64,000 nt of DNA from Pedobacter nanyangensis (GTDB taxonomy: Bacteria > Bacteroidota > Bacteroidia > Sphingobacteriales > Sphingobacteriaceae), in NCBI RefSeq assembly GCF_003313505.1, contig NZ_QMHO01000003.1, positions 248,001 through 312,000 on the forward strand. The letters are read 5' to 3'. Made by a program: the position numbers and the translations under genes. Of the stretch, positions 1-8,223 are shown in pieces; the stretch's first letter is position 1; every line of letters starts with the position of its first letter. The notes beneath the pieces are model-generated. The model saw only the letters and a list, made by a program, of their open reading frames with translations. It was not told the DNA's origin and searched no databases.

Positions 1-209
1 TTGATGTGTTTATCATCTACCACCAGATATTGCCCCTCTACCTGAATGCTGCCCGGATAAACCCCATGCACAGAATCGTACTTGAACAGGTGTGCCAAGG
101 TGGCTGGCGTGGTTAAATCGTTGATGGCAATGACGTCGAAATTTCGTTGAAGCGCTGTACGCAGGAACATCCTTCCAATTCGTCCAAAGCCATTGATGGC
201 AATCTTCAT
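1..209 (-). CDS. gap: Glyceraldehyde-3-phosphate dehydrogenase, N-terminal part (runs off the left edge)
   Basis: Type I GAPDH oxidises glyceraldehyde 3-phosphate to 1,3-bisphosphoglycerate with NAD in cytosolic glycolysis. Only the first 69 codons are in the window; the 3' end lies beyond base 1. The translation from the ATG at 209 begins with the Rossmann dinucleotide-binding motif NGFGRIGR (residues 6-13), then the strand FDVIAIND and the conserved segment LAHLFKYDSVHG, all in the standard GAPDH order. A longer open frame on the same strand reaching base 252 is in another register and has no GAPDH similarity. A Bacteroidota -7 box (TAGATTTG on the minus strand) lies 40 bp upstream. Identification is firm; completeness cannot be judged. 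Confidence 0.93.
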   Translation of the reverse strand, partial: MKIAINGFGRIGRMFLRTALQRNFDVIAINDLTTPATLAHLFKYDSVHGVYPGSIQVEGQYLVVDDKHI

Positions 210-249
210 TTGGTATTGATTTACGTGAAATCAACGCGATTCCACGCCG

Positions 250-257
250 CAAATCTA
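250..257 (-). promoter_or_regulatory. -7 promoter box of the GAPDH gene
   Basis: The minus strand reads TAGATTTG, a full match to the Bacteroidota -7 consensus TAnnTTTG, giving a predicted start about 35 bases before the GAPDH ATG. No clear TTG box is seen about 20 bp upstream. Confidence 0.5.
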
Positions 258-304
258 GCCAATATCTACAGAAAGAAAATCTAATTTTTCAAATAAAGAT
301 GAAA

Positions 305-1432
305 CTATGACACCTTTAAAGTATCCTTTAAAAAAACATCCTTGATGGAGTAGCTTTTTGTGCTTTTTCTTCCTTTCATGTAAGTGAGCATGGTATTGAA
401 AACCATGCAAAGCCCAATTTGCAGGAAAATAAGCACAAAATTGCCCAGATCCTGCAACATAACGGTTAAAAAAATCATCCCCAGATTAAAAGAAACGGTA
501 ACGATCAAGATCTGTTTAGCATTTAGCCCCAAACGCAGTAAGCGATGGTGGATATGGTTTCTATCGCCTTTAAAAGGAGATTTTCTATTGACAACCCTGA
601 TGAAAAATATTCTTAAGGAATCAAATACGGGAATGATGAGCACCGCCACTGCAATGGAGGGGGCAGAGTAAAAATAGGGTTCGGGCATGGCGCCCACCTT
701 ATTAATTTCGATAAACTTAATGGCCAGCACTACCGAAACCAAGCCGATGATCAGGGAACCGGTATCGCCCATGAAAATTTTTGCAGGCGGGAAATTAAAA
801 ACCAGGAAGCCCAAAATTGAACCCAACATCGAAAAGGCAATAAAAGCATAAGCCATATCGTTGCCCAATGCAAAGAACACTCCAAAGCACAAGCTCACGA
901 TGGCCCCTACCGTTCCGGCCAAACCATCTACCCCATCTATCAAATTAAATGCGTTATTGATAAAAATAATGAGGGCGATAGAAAAAATGCCCCCCGCAAC
1001 AGGATGCACGTCCCAAACATTAAATACGCCATAAAGGCTAGATAGCTTGAAATCTCCAAGGGTTACCAAAATTAGCGACACCAAAATTTGCAACGCAAAT
1101 TTGGTGGAAGGGCTTACGCCATAAATATCATCCTTGATGCCCAGTGCAAATAAAAATATACTTGAAGCAATTAAAAAATTGGCCTGCTCGTAATGAACCG
1201 TGGTGGCAAATAACAGCACCGTTATGGTAAAGCCACAAAAGAGGCCAATACCGCCCAACCTAGAAATACCGTCTTTGTGCTCTTTTCTATATAAGTCCAC
1301 ATTGTCAAACAGCTTATGTTTGTTGGCCACATGGATAATAGAGGGTATAGCAAACCTTACCAGCGAAAACGCTAGACACACGATGGAAATATAGAATATC
1401 AGTGGATATTCTGCAAATAGTTGTTTGGGCAT
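305..1432 (-). CDS. WecA/MraY-family undecaprenyl-phosphate sugar-1-phosphate transferase
   Basis: Polytopic membrane enzyme of glycosyltransferase family 4 of the PNPT superfamily, expected to attach a HexNAc-1-phosphate to undecaprenyl phosphate and so start repeat-unit synthesis for the polysaccharide made by the adjacent locus. Seen in the 375-residue protein: about ten hydrophobic segments, the DD pair in GIKDDIYG (residues 98-105), the catalytic/Mg loop NAFNLIDGVDGLAG (160-173), FMGDTGSL (220-227) and the HIHH motif (293-296). All are hallmark PNPT motifs, and the length fits the family. It is transcribed away from the main export operon, downstream of a GT2 gene. Sugar specificity (GlcNAc versus another HexNAc) cannot be read from sequence. 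Confidence 0.88.
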   Translation of the reverse strand: MPKQLFAEYPLIFYISIVCLAFSLVRFAIPSIIHVANKHKLFDNVDLYRKEHKDGISRLGGIGLFCGFTITVLLFATTVHYEQANFLIASSIFLFALGIKDDIYGVSPSTKFALQILVSLILVTLGDFKLSSLYGVFNVWDVHPVAGGIFSIALIIFINNAFNLIDGVDGLAGTVGAIVSLCFGVFFALGNDMAYAFIAFSMLGSILGFLVFNFPPAKIFMGDTGSLIIGLVSVVLAIKFIEINKVGAMPEPYFYSAPSIAVAVLIIPVFDSLRIFFIRVVNRKSPFKGDRNHIHHRLLRLGLNAKQILIVTVSFNLGMIFLTVMLQDLGNFVLIFLQIGLCMVFNTMLTYMKGRKSTKSYSIKDVFLKDTLKVS

Positions 1433-1455
1433 GTCTTTCTTAAATGATTGACAGT

Positions 1456-1463
1456 CAAATTTA
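1456..1463 (-). promoter_or_regulatory. -7 promoter box upstream of the WecA-like gene
   Basis: The minus strand reads TAAATTTG, matching TAnnTTTG, 24 bp before the start codon at 1432. No good -33 box is visible at the expected spacing. It may give the transferase its own transcript in addition to readthrough from the GT2 gene. Confidence 0.4.
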
Positions 1464-1547
1464 TGAATTATTTAAACAAATAAGTTGTATTTTTTCAAAA
1501 CAACAACAAATAGGTGAGAAAAACCATCCATATTTATAGGTATTTAA

Positions 1548-2291
1548 CTAGAAGAATTGTTTTATTTTCCGAAGTTTTTTTAACAGCAGGGTCAGCAGGG
1601 GCAGGGGAACCTGGTTGTGCCTTAAGGCTGCATAATCATTTTGCATTGCCGCATAGCGGTGCCTTATAGATTGATTGCTCATGCCTCCGTTACGCATATT
1701 CACCATGAGCATCGGCAAATGAACTGTTGAGATCCGATGTTTGTACAGGAACCTCAGCATCAGCTCATAATCGGCCGCAGAGCCGTAATTTAACTGATAG
1801 CTACCTAATCTTTTGAAAAGTTCAGCTTTTACATAAAACGTTGGGTGAGCCGGCATCCATCCCAGTGCCAAATCAGTGGGCTTGGCTTTAGAAGAGCGCC
1901 ATTTGCGTAAAATACGGGCAATATTATCAGGAGCTACGTAGTTTAAATCTCCATAAAGAGCCTCTGCTTTTGTGGCTTCGAATTTTTTGGCCACTTCGGC
2001 AATTACCGTGCTATCGGCCAGCATATCATCGGCATTCAAAATACCGATAACATTTCCCGTTGCCAGGGCTATTCCTTTATTTAGGGCGTCGTACATTCCC
2101 TTATCTGGTTCAGAAAGCAAAACCGATAAGCGATCCTGATATTGTTGCGCAATCTGATAGGTACGATCCGTGGAATTTCCATCAATAAGTATATATTCAA
2201 TATGGGGGTAAGTTTGCGCCAGTACCGATTCGATACAATCTGCAAGATGTTGTTGCCCGTTGTAAACTACTGTAACGATGGTTATTTTCAA
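1548..2291 (-). CDS. Family 2 glycosyltransferase
   Basis: GT-A fold inverting glycosyltransferase of the colanic-acid/WcaE-like type, 247 residues, cytosolic or membrane-associated. The N-terminus is the usual beta strand followed by VVYNG, then the nucleotide-sugar motif LIDGNSTD (residues 35-42), the metal-binding stretch LNADD (85-89) replacing the canonical DXD, and the acceptor-side motif ADYELMLR near residue 172. It starts at the first ATG after a good divergent promoter and is followed after 115 bp by the WecA-like gene, so it likely acts early in repeat-unit assembly. Donor and acceptor are unknown. Confidence 0.87.
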   Translation of the reverse strand: MKITIVTVVYNGQQHLADCIESVLAQTYPHIEYILIDGNSTDRTYQIAQQYQDRLSVLLSEPDKGMYDALNKGIALATGNVIGILNADDMLADSTVIAEVAKKFEATKAEALYGDLNYVAPDNIARILRKWRSSKAKPTDLALGWMPAHPTFYVKAELFKRLGSYQLNYGSAADYELMLRFLYKHRISTVHLPMLMVNMRNGGMSNQSIRHRYAAMQNDYAALRHNQVPLPLLTLLLKKLRKIKQFF

Positions 2292-2311
2292 TGAAATGCT
2301 ATTTTATTGCC

Positions 2312-2343
2312 CAAAAGTAAGCCAAGTATTTTTCCCAAACAAA
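2312..2343 (-). promoter_or_regulatory. Promoter of the minus-strand glycosyltransferase/WecA-like pair
   Basis: On the minus strand a TTTG box (2343-2340) is followed after exactly 20 bp by TACTTTTG (2319-2312), a full match to the Bacteroidota -33/-7 consensus. The predicted start is about 14 bases before the ATG at 2291. It is divergent from the promoter of the export operon. Confidence 0.7.
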
Positions 2344-2506
2344 TGATGCCTGGCATTTACCGTACAGCCTTTATATCAAACCAAATAAGCCAAAGCCTAT
2401 TTTGGCATAAGGCCAATATTTTTAAACATAAACTAAGGACATAAAAAAGCAATACCTAGAACCATGTATTTTGAAAATCTCGTTTGTTATTTTTTTCAAT
2501 TTTAAC

Positions 2507-2534
2507 TTGACTAACAACAAAAAGTTGTAATTTG
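2507..2534 (+). promoter_or_regulatory. Probable promoter of the exopolysaccharide export operon
   Basis: TTGAC (2507-2511) is followed after 16 bp by TAATTTG (2528-2534), a one-base-short version of TAnnTTTG. If used, the 5' leader is only about ten bases before the ATG at 2552. Spacing and -7 box are both slightly off consensus. Confidence 0.4.
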
Positions 2535-2551
2535 CACCTTCATTCAAACTA

Positions 2552-3349
2552 ATGAACTACAACAGATTACCCTTAACAACAACTCTCATATTTATTGGTT
2601 TTGCCGTCTTTTTTTTAAGCTCTTGCTCTTTCAAAAGCCGTCAAGCTTTGCTAAAAACACCCTACGATGCAGATACGGTAAAAACCGTTAGGATCATTAA
2701 TGGCAATTCAGAAGCTCCTGACTACTATAACCTCATTAAACCAGAAGATGAGCTTGCCATTAGAAACGTACAAGATATGGCACTAATTGTGAGGCCTCCG
2801 GAAGGCTTAAGCAATAACCTTGCGCAAACCTATACAACTTTTAAGGTAGATGCCAACGGCGAAGTGGTGCTTCCAAAAATAGGCGCTATCAAAGTTGCGG
2901 GGCTAAACCGCAGCCAAGCGGCCCAAGCCATCCAACAGGCGTACGAGGCCAAGGAACTGAATGCACCATTGATTGACGTGCGCATTGCCAATGCCTATAT
3001 TGTGCTACTGGGCGAAGTAAGCAAACAGGGCAAATATGTGATAGAACGTGAGGACTACCAGCTTATTGATCTTTTGGCTGATGCCGGTGGCTTAACGCCC
3101 AATGCCAACAATAAAATGTTGCGCATTTTTAGGGGCAACAGGGCTAATCCAGAGATCATCATGGTTAATTTAAACGACTATAACTTTTTGAAAGATCCAA
3201 AGCTGAAACTTCAGGCTAAAGATGTCATTTATATTGAGCCTCGCCGTGCGGCCGCAAACAGCCAAAACTTCCAGGCCTACTCCACCTTTATCCAATTGGG
3301 CTTTATCATCGTAAATTCTCTATTGTTAATCTACAGTATTACTAAATAA
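2552..3349 (+). CDS. Wza-like polysaccharide export outer-membrane lipoprotein
   Basis: Predicted outer-membrane channel component for exopolysaccharide export. The 265-residue protein starts with a signal peptide ending in a lipobox (LSSC, Cys25), contains a Poly_export region (about residues 55-140, with the segment DANGEVVLPKIG) and an SLBB-type beta-grasp repeat (about 145-230, VLLGEVSKQGKY). It ends in one hydrophobic helix (about 246-262) followed by a terminal Lys, as in many Bacteroidota Wza-like proteins. It is shorter than E. coli Wza (about 380 residues) because it has a single SLBB unit. Its stop codon overlaps the start of the Wzc-like gene (TAATG), showing translational coupling with its inner-membrane partner. 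Confidence 0.9.
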   Translation: MNYNRLPLTTTLIFIGFAVFFLSSCSFKSRQALLKTPYDADTVKTVRIINGNSEAPDYYNLIKPEDELAIRNVQDMALIVRPPEGLSNNLAQTYTTFKVDANGEVVLPKIGAIKVAGLNRSQAAQAIQQAYEAKELNAPLIDVRIANAYIVLLGEVSKQGKYVIEREDYQLIDLLADAGGLTPNANNKMLRIFRGNRANPEIIMVNLNDYNFLKDPKLKLQAKDVIYIEPRRAAANSQNFQAYSTFIQLGFIIVNSLLLIYSITK

Positions 3350-5760
3350 TGGAACAACAAGTCGCGGGGAGCGCAAATGTGCAGCAAGATATAGACTATG
3401 TTAAAATAGTAAAAATTGTACTCAGCCGATGGTATTGGGTGGCCAGCACAGTGATCATATCATTAATTGCAGCCTACATTTATTTATGGTACACACCTGA
3501 AACGTTCAGTACCAGCGCTTCTTTAAAATTCGAGGAAAAGAAATCTGAAATTTCGGAACTGCTTAATGTTAGAAGTGCCTACGACCGTACCAATAAAATG
3601 CAGTCGGAGCAATTTGTGATCCGTTCAAGGGAAGTGTTGCTGAATGCAGTAAACGACCTAGATTATAAAATATCATTTTACCTCAAAGGCCGGGTAAGAA
3701 CTTCTGACGTTTACCCACAGAAACCCTTGGATATTGCAATCATCGAACAGGATTCAACGAGGTTTACCCATGCACTTTTTGAATATGAAGCTCAAAATGC
3801 CGGTTCATTTAAATTGAGCTACCTGGAAAATGGGCAGGAAATTGTCAAAACTTTCCAAAACGGACAGATCATTACTGCACCAGGCATCAAATTCAAGATC
3901 AACAACAGTGCTTTCAGCAAATCAAACAATCCCATATACTGCTTCAGATTTAACTCCAAAAGCAGCTTTTTGGGCCGTATTATTTCTGGATTAAACATGA
4001 GCGAAACGAAAGGCACCAATATTCTTTCGCTATCTCAAACAGACATCAACCCCTATTTTGCTACTGATATCTTAAATGCGGTGCTACGTTCGTATGTAAA
4101 CTACGACCGCAACCAAAAGACCATTTCTGCCACGCAAACAATCAAATTTATTGATACGCTGCAACAAAACTTGTCGAAAGTGGTAAAATCATCTGGATCG
4201 GAACTGGAGCAGTTTAAGGTAAGCAACAAAGTATTGGACATATCGGCCGCAGGCCAGGATGTGATGAAGAAACTTACCGATCTGGAAACAGAAAAAAACA
4301 CCCTCAATTTACAGGGCATCTTCATCAACCAACTGGAAAAGGAAATTGTAGGCAATAAAAACCTCAATGCCATTAACTATAACCTGCAAGGTATTACCGA
4401 TCCAATGTTGGCCTCGCTTTTATCGCAGTACAACAACCTGCTTTTAAAAAGAGAAGAAACCCTGGTAACGTACAAAGCCAGTTCAGATGCTGTTCAGCAA
4501 ATAGACAAGCAGATTTTGGACATCAAAGCGGCATTTGTTAGCAATGCAAACAGCCAAAGGCAAAAGAACAACAAAACCATCTCCTTTTTAGATCAGCAGA
4601 TCGCTTCGATCAAGCAAACCTTCAATTCCATTCCAAAGGCCGAACGGGACCTCATCAACCTACAGTCGAACTTTACCATCAACCAAAAAGTATATAGTTA
4701 TCTATCTGAAAAAAAATTGGAAGCGCAAATCAGCAAAGCGGCCATTACCCCTGGGGCCACCATTGTTGACTATGCCCTGTACAACACCAATTCTATAGCC
4801 CCGGTACACAAAAAAACCTATATCACGGCCCTGGTCATCGGATTTATCGTTGGTATTGGACTGATTTTTTTGGTAAGGATGCTCAATCCATATATTTATG
4901 ACAAAGAAACTATTGAAAACCTGACCACCATTCCCATTATTGGCGTAATTAGGAGGTACCAGGATGCGATAGATGAAGACAACCGCCAAATTTTATCCAT
5001 TAAAAACCCAAAATCGCTGTTTGCCGAATCGGTAAGGTCGGTAAGAACCAACTTAAGTTTCTTGGCTGCCGAAAAACAGAGCAAAATAGTTTGCATCACT
5101 TCGGAGATTTCAGGGGAGGGCAAATCGTTTACCACGGTAAATTTGGCCAGTACATTGAGCTTGATAGAAAAAAAAGTAATTGTGATTGCTGCTGACTTAA
5201 GGCGCTCAAAGCTGCACCATACCTTTAAAACAAGTAATTTAAAAGGCCTGAGTTCCTATTTGTCCAATCAGGCAGAACTGGCTGAAATCACTTTTGATAC
5301 AGAAGTAGAAAACCTTACCTTTATCCCAGCAGGTCCAGTACCTCCCAACCCATCAGAGTTATTGTATTCAGATAAAATGAAGGCACTTTTGGAACTACTT
5401 ACCCAATCTTATGATTTCGTAATCGTTGATTCGGCGCCTGTGGGCCTAGTTTCCGATGCTATACCTTTGATCAGGATGGCTGATGTAAACCTGTTCGTAA
5501 TCCGTTCAGGGGTTTCCCGCTACCAGGCGGCCTCTGTTCCCGAGCGGCTTTCCAAAGAGTTCAACTTATCTAATATCGCAATCATACTCAACGCTTTCGA
5601 CAACGACATCCTGCACAGCAGGTACTACACCACCAATTATTCGGGCAGCTACTATGCGAGTTACTACTATTATTCAGACTATTCGAGTACCGGATATGGC
5701 GGTGGCTACTATAGTGATGGCCCAACGAAAAAATGGTGGGAATTTTGGAAAAGAAAATAA
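3349..5760 (+). CDS. Wzc-like polysaccharide co-polymerase with C-terminal BY-kinase domain
   Basis: Inner-membrane protein controlling chain length and export, fused to a bacterial tyrosine kinase. Of 803 residues, a Wzz domain with first membrane helix at about 31-47 is followed by a long periplasmic coiled-coil region and a second helix at about 490-508. The cytoplasmic kinase carries Walker A SGEGKS (588-593), an A' motif AADLRRS (near 614-620) and Walker B VIVDSAP (near 692-698). The tail from about 759 to 792 has 13 tyrosines, the usual autophosphorylation cluster, followed by WWEFWKRK. It partners the Wza-like lipoprotein in front. The canonical RRP after the A' motif is RRS here. Fused kinase and full motif set make the call secure. 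Confidence 0.93.
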   Translation: MEQQVAGSANVQQDIDYVKIVKIVLSRWYWVASTVIISLIAAYIYLWYTPETFSTSASLKFEEKKSEISELLNVRSAYDRTNKMQSEQFVIRSREVLLNAVNDLDYKISFYLKGRVRTSDVYPQKPLDIAIIEQDSTRFTHALFEYEAQNAGSFKLSYLENGQEIVKTFQNGQIITAPGIKFKINNSAFSKSNNPIYCFRFNSKSSFLGRIISGLNMSETKGTNILSLSQTDINPYFATDILNAVLRSYVNYDRNQKTISATQTIKFIDTLQQNLSKVVKSSGSELEQFKVSNKVLDISAAGQDVMKKLTDLETEKNTLNLQGIFINQLEKEIVGNKNLNAINYNLQGITDPMLASLLSQYNNLLLKREETLVTYKASSDAVQQIDKQILDIKAAFVSNANSQRQKNNKTISFLDQQIASIKQTFNSIPKAERDLINLQSNFTINQKVYSYLSEKKLEAQISKAAITPGATIVDYALYNTNSIAPVHKKTYITALVIGFIVGIGLIFLVRMLNPYIYDKETIENLTTIPIIGVIRRYQDAIDEDNRQILSIKNPKSLFAESVRSVRTNLSFLAAEKQSKIVCITSEISGEGKSFTTVNLASTLSLIEKKVIVIAADLRRSKLHHTFKTSNLKGLSSYLSNQAELAEITFDTEVENLTFIPAGPVPPNPSELLYSDKMKALLELLTQSYDFVIVDSAPVGLVSDAIPLIRMADVNLFVIRSGVSRYQAASVPERLSKEFNLSNIAIILNAFDNDILHSRYYTTNYSGSYYASYYYYSDYSSTGYGGGYYSDGPTKKWWEFWKRK

Positions 5761-5763
5761 ACG

Positions 5764-6270
5764 ATGATCGACAATTTGTACAGATGGTATCCGGTGTATA
5801 CGAATTCTAGGGCGGAGAAAAAGGCTTATCAAGAACTACAAAAAAAAGGTATTGAAGCTTATTTACCTTTAAAGAAAGAGTGGCGCCAGTGGAGTGACAG
5901 GAAAAAATTAGTAGAAGAACCCCTGTTCAAATCCTACGTATTTGTTCGTATATCCAACAAAGAACATGCTGAAGTGCTGATGACCCAAGGCATTAGCCGA
6001 TTCCTCTATTTTTCGGGAAAAATTGCGATAATGCCCGATAAACAGATGGAAGATCTGAAACTGCTCCTAACTTCTGGCGAAGATCTTCAACTGATTGAAC
6101 ATGAAATCAGGCCGGGCGAAAAGGTGTTGGTAAATGCAGGGCCATTTAAAGGAATGATTGCCGAGCTTGTATCCATTGCAAATAAAAAAAGCTTGGTGCT
6201 GAAACTGGAAAACTTGGGCTATGCCCTAGAGGTAAAAACTTCTATGGCCTACATAGAGCCTTTAAAATAA
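5764..6270 (+). CDS. NusG-paralogue transcription antiterminator (UpxY/RfaH type)
   Basis: Specialised NusG homologue expected to bind paused RNA polymerase and allow transcription through the long downstream glycan operon. The 168-residue protein has an NGN domain (about 1-105; the motif WYPVYTNSRAEKKA, later EPLFKSYVFVR) and a KOW domain (about 113-168; GPFKGMIAEL). It begins 3 bp after the kinase gene and is followed by a 156-base gene-free leader with structure (see 6283-6392) before the sugar genes start. In Bacteroides, UpxY proteins usually open their capsule operons; here it is third, after the export pair. The recognition site is not known for this family. Confidence 0.88.
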   Translation: MIDNLYRWYPVYTNSRAEKKAYQELQKKGIEAYLPLKKEWRQWSDRKKLVEEPLFKSYVFVRISNKEHAEVLMTQGISRFLYFSGKIAIMPDKQMEDLKLLLTSGEDLQLIEHEIRPGEKVLVNAGPFKGMIAELVSIANKKSLVLKLENLGYALEVKTSMAYIEPLK

Positions 6271-6282
6271 ATGATGGAAAAA

Positions 6283-6392
6283 TTAGCCCATACAGGCTAG
6301 TTTGATGATAGCTTGATCATATAGCTGTTAAGAAGAATTTCAACTCGCTAGGTGCCGTAAATGGGACTGAAAGGGCGAAGCTGTGAGCAAAA
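6283..6392 (+). promoter_or_regulatory. Structured leader between the NusG paralogue and the sugar genes
   Basis: The 156 bases between the NusG-like stop and the next ATG hold no gene. They contain a 5-bp hairpin (TAGCC-CATACA-GGCTA, near 6284-6299) with no T-run, so not a terminator, an AGCT/AGCT pairing around TGATCA (near 6310-6326), and a block at about 6343-6390 in which CTCGCT...GCC can pair with GGC...AGC...GAG. The position directly behind an RfaH-type regulator makes an antiterminator loading site plausible. No known riboswitch consensus fits by eye. Confidence 0.3.
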
Positions 6393-6426
6393 AGGAGAAA
6401 AACATCACTAACGCATTTAAAAATAA

Positions 6427-8223
6427 ATGTGCCGTATAGCAGGAATTATTAGCCAAAAGCTAAACACCAAGGAAACAGAAATGGGCATACAGCGCATGTG
6501 CGATGCCATGCACAAGGGCGGTCCTGATGGCAAAGGATATCTCCTACTTCCCCATCTGAACCTGGCCTTTGGCCACCGTAGGCTTTCCTTAATTGATTTG
6601 AGCGAAAATGGCAAACAGCCAATGCCCTATCAAAACGAGTTATGGATCACCTTCAATGGCGAAATCTATAACTACCCCGCACTGAAAGAAGACCTGATGG
6701 CCAAAGGTTTCATCTTTAACAGCGGAACTGATACAGAGGTGATACTAGCCGGATATCAGGCATATGGAACAGGATTTTTTAAGAAGCTACGAGGCATGTT
6801 TGCCTTTGCCCTGCTAGACCAAAAAACAAAGCAAACGTTTTTGGTAAGAGATGAACAAGGCATTAAGCCGCTGTATTACGCTACCAAAGAAAAGGAGCTT
6901 TATTTTGCCTCAGAAGTGAAAGCTTTTAAGGCATTTAACACACATTGGAAAGATAACTCAGATTGGCCCGTTTATTTCCTCTCGTTTGGTTTCATTCCCG
7001 AACCATATACCACACTTGAGGGAGTTTACAATTTACCCAAGGGGCATTTTTTAACCTGGGACCACCAACAGCAGCACTTTACCATCGGCAAATTTGCCGA
7101 CAACTATCCACCAGAGCAGGAAACAACCACTTTGCAGGCCCAAAGCCTAACCAAAACTAAGCTGGACCAAGCGGTGAAAAGGCACCTCATTGCCGACGCA
7201 CCTATCGGGGTGTTTTTAAGCGGCGGCATTGATAGCAGCTTATTGAGCCTGATTGCCAACGAACAAACACCGCAAACCGTTAATACAGTAAGCATCAATT
7301 TTAACGAGCAAGAGTTTTCTGAACAGCAATATCAAAAAATCATTGCTAAACAAATCAGCAGCAAACATATCAGCTATACGGTAACGTCCCATGATTTCGA
7401 AACAAATATGGAGCAAATTTTTGCCGATATGGACCAACCTTCTAACGATGGGGTAAACTCATGGTTTGTAAACAAAGTGGCTCAGGAAAACGGCCTAAAG
7501 GCAGTGCTTTCCGGCATCGGTGCCGATGAACTTTTTGGGGGCTACCCATCGTTTAAAAGGCACCAATTGATCCGTAAATTAAAGAAAGCACCACGATTTT
7601 TACTCAAAGGGGCCAAATATCTCCCCTCAGACAAGCTTAAACGCATCAGCTTTTTAGCCTATAAAAATCCCATTGGGGAATACTTGTTTTTAAGAGGTTT
7701 TTATACGCCAAATGTAGTGGGCAAGCTGCTTCAGGTACCTGAAAATAAAATAGAGGAATTGCTGGCCAGTTATCCTTTAGGCAAGGAGGTTGAAAAATTA
7801 AGTGCCGAAGACAGGATTTCCTGGTTCGAAACCAATATTTACATGCAGAACCAATTGCTCAAAGACACCGACTATATGAGCATGGCCCACGGCATAGAAG
7901 TTCGTGTTCCTTTTCTGGATCAGGACTTGGTTGCCGCCACACTTGCTTTGCCCAAACATACCAGGTTCACGGCACAACCAAAATCGCTATTAATCAGCGC
8001 CTACCGTACCCTTTTGCCCGAGGCCATTTGGAACCGACCGAAAAAGGGCTTTACCTTTCCTTTCCAGCATTGGTTTAAAAGCTACCAGCCCATGCAAAAC
8101 CAGGCGCATTACCAACAAAATGACCAGGCATTGGCTTTGCTAAAACAATTTAAGCGTAACAAGCTCCATTGGTCAAAACTTTTTGCCGTTTACCAAGTAT
8201 TTCATCATGCCAAAAAAGCCTAA
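6427..8223 (+). CDS. asnB: Asparagine synthase (glutamine-hydrolysing), glycan-locus type
   Basis: Class II glutamine amidotransferase of 598 residues. The ATG is followed directly by Cys2 (MCRIAGI), the N-terminal nucleophile, and by an amidohydrolase domain (about 1-215; RRLSLIDLS, FNGEIYNY, SGTDTEV). The synthetase domain has the PP-loop SGGIDSS (about 264-270) and the later motif GIGADELFGGY. Such enzymes make asparagine from aspartate with ATP, but homologues inside polysaccharide loci often amidate a sugar carboxylate or other acid. Its location as the first sugar-region gene behind the NusG paralogue favours a glycan role; that is inference. The next gene overlaps its 3' end by 17 bp. 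Confidence 0.88.
   Translation: MCRIAGIISQKLNTKETEMGIQRMCDAMHKGGPDGKGYLLLPHLNLAFGHRRLSLIDLSENGKQPMPYQNELWITFNGEIYNYPALKEDLMAKGFIFNSGTDTEVILAGYQAYGTGFFKKLRGMFAFALLDQKTKQTFLVRDEQGIKPLYYATKEKELYFASEVKAFKAFNTHWKDNSDWPVYFLSFGFIPEPYTTLEGVYNLPKGHFLTWDHQQQHFTIGKFADNYPPEQETTTLQAQSLTKTKLDQAVKRHLIADAPIGVFLSGGIDSSLLSLIANEQTPQTVNTVSINFNEQEFSEQQYQKIIAKQISSKHISYTVTSHDFETNMEQIFADMDQPSNDGVNSWFVNKVAQENGLKAVLSGIGADELFGGYPSFKRHQLIRKLKKAPRFLLKGAKYLPSDKLKRISFLAYKNPIGEYLFLRGFYTPNVVGKLLQVPENKIEELLASYPLGKEVEKLSAEDRISWFETNIYMQNQLLKDTDYMSMAHGIEVRVPFLDQDLVAATLALPKHTRFTAQPKSLLISAYRTLLPEAIWNRPKKGFTFPFQHWFKSYQPMQNQAHYQQNDQALALLKQFKRNKLHWSKLFAVYQVFHHAKKA

Noticed and set aside
13..252. 79-codon open frame on the minus strand overlapping the GAPDH start
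   Set aside because: It is in another register than the GAPDH frame, which is clear from residues MKIAINGFGRIGR; the longer frame has no family features.
3250..3349. C-terminal helix of the Wza-like protein as an exosortase sorting signal
   Set aside because: It has no conserved motif before the helix and only one terminal Lys; such a helix is usual in Bacteroidota Wza-like proteins.
6271..6426. Known riboswitch class upstream of the asparagine synthase gene
   Set aside because: Checked by eye against cyclic-di-GMP, SAM-II, TPP and cobalamin core motifs; none fits.
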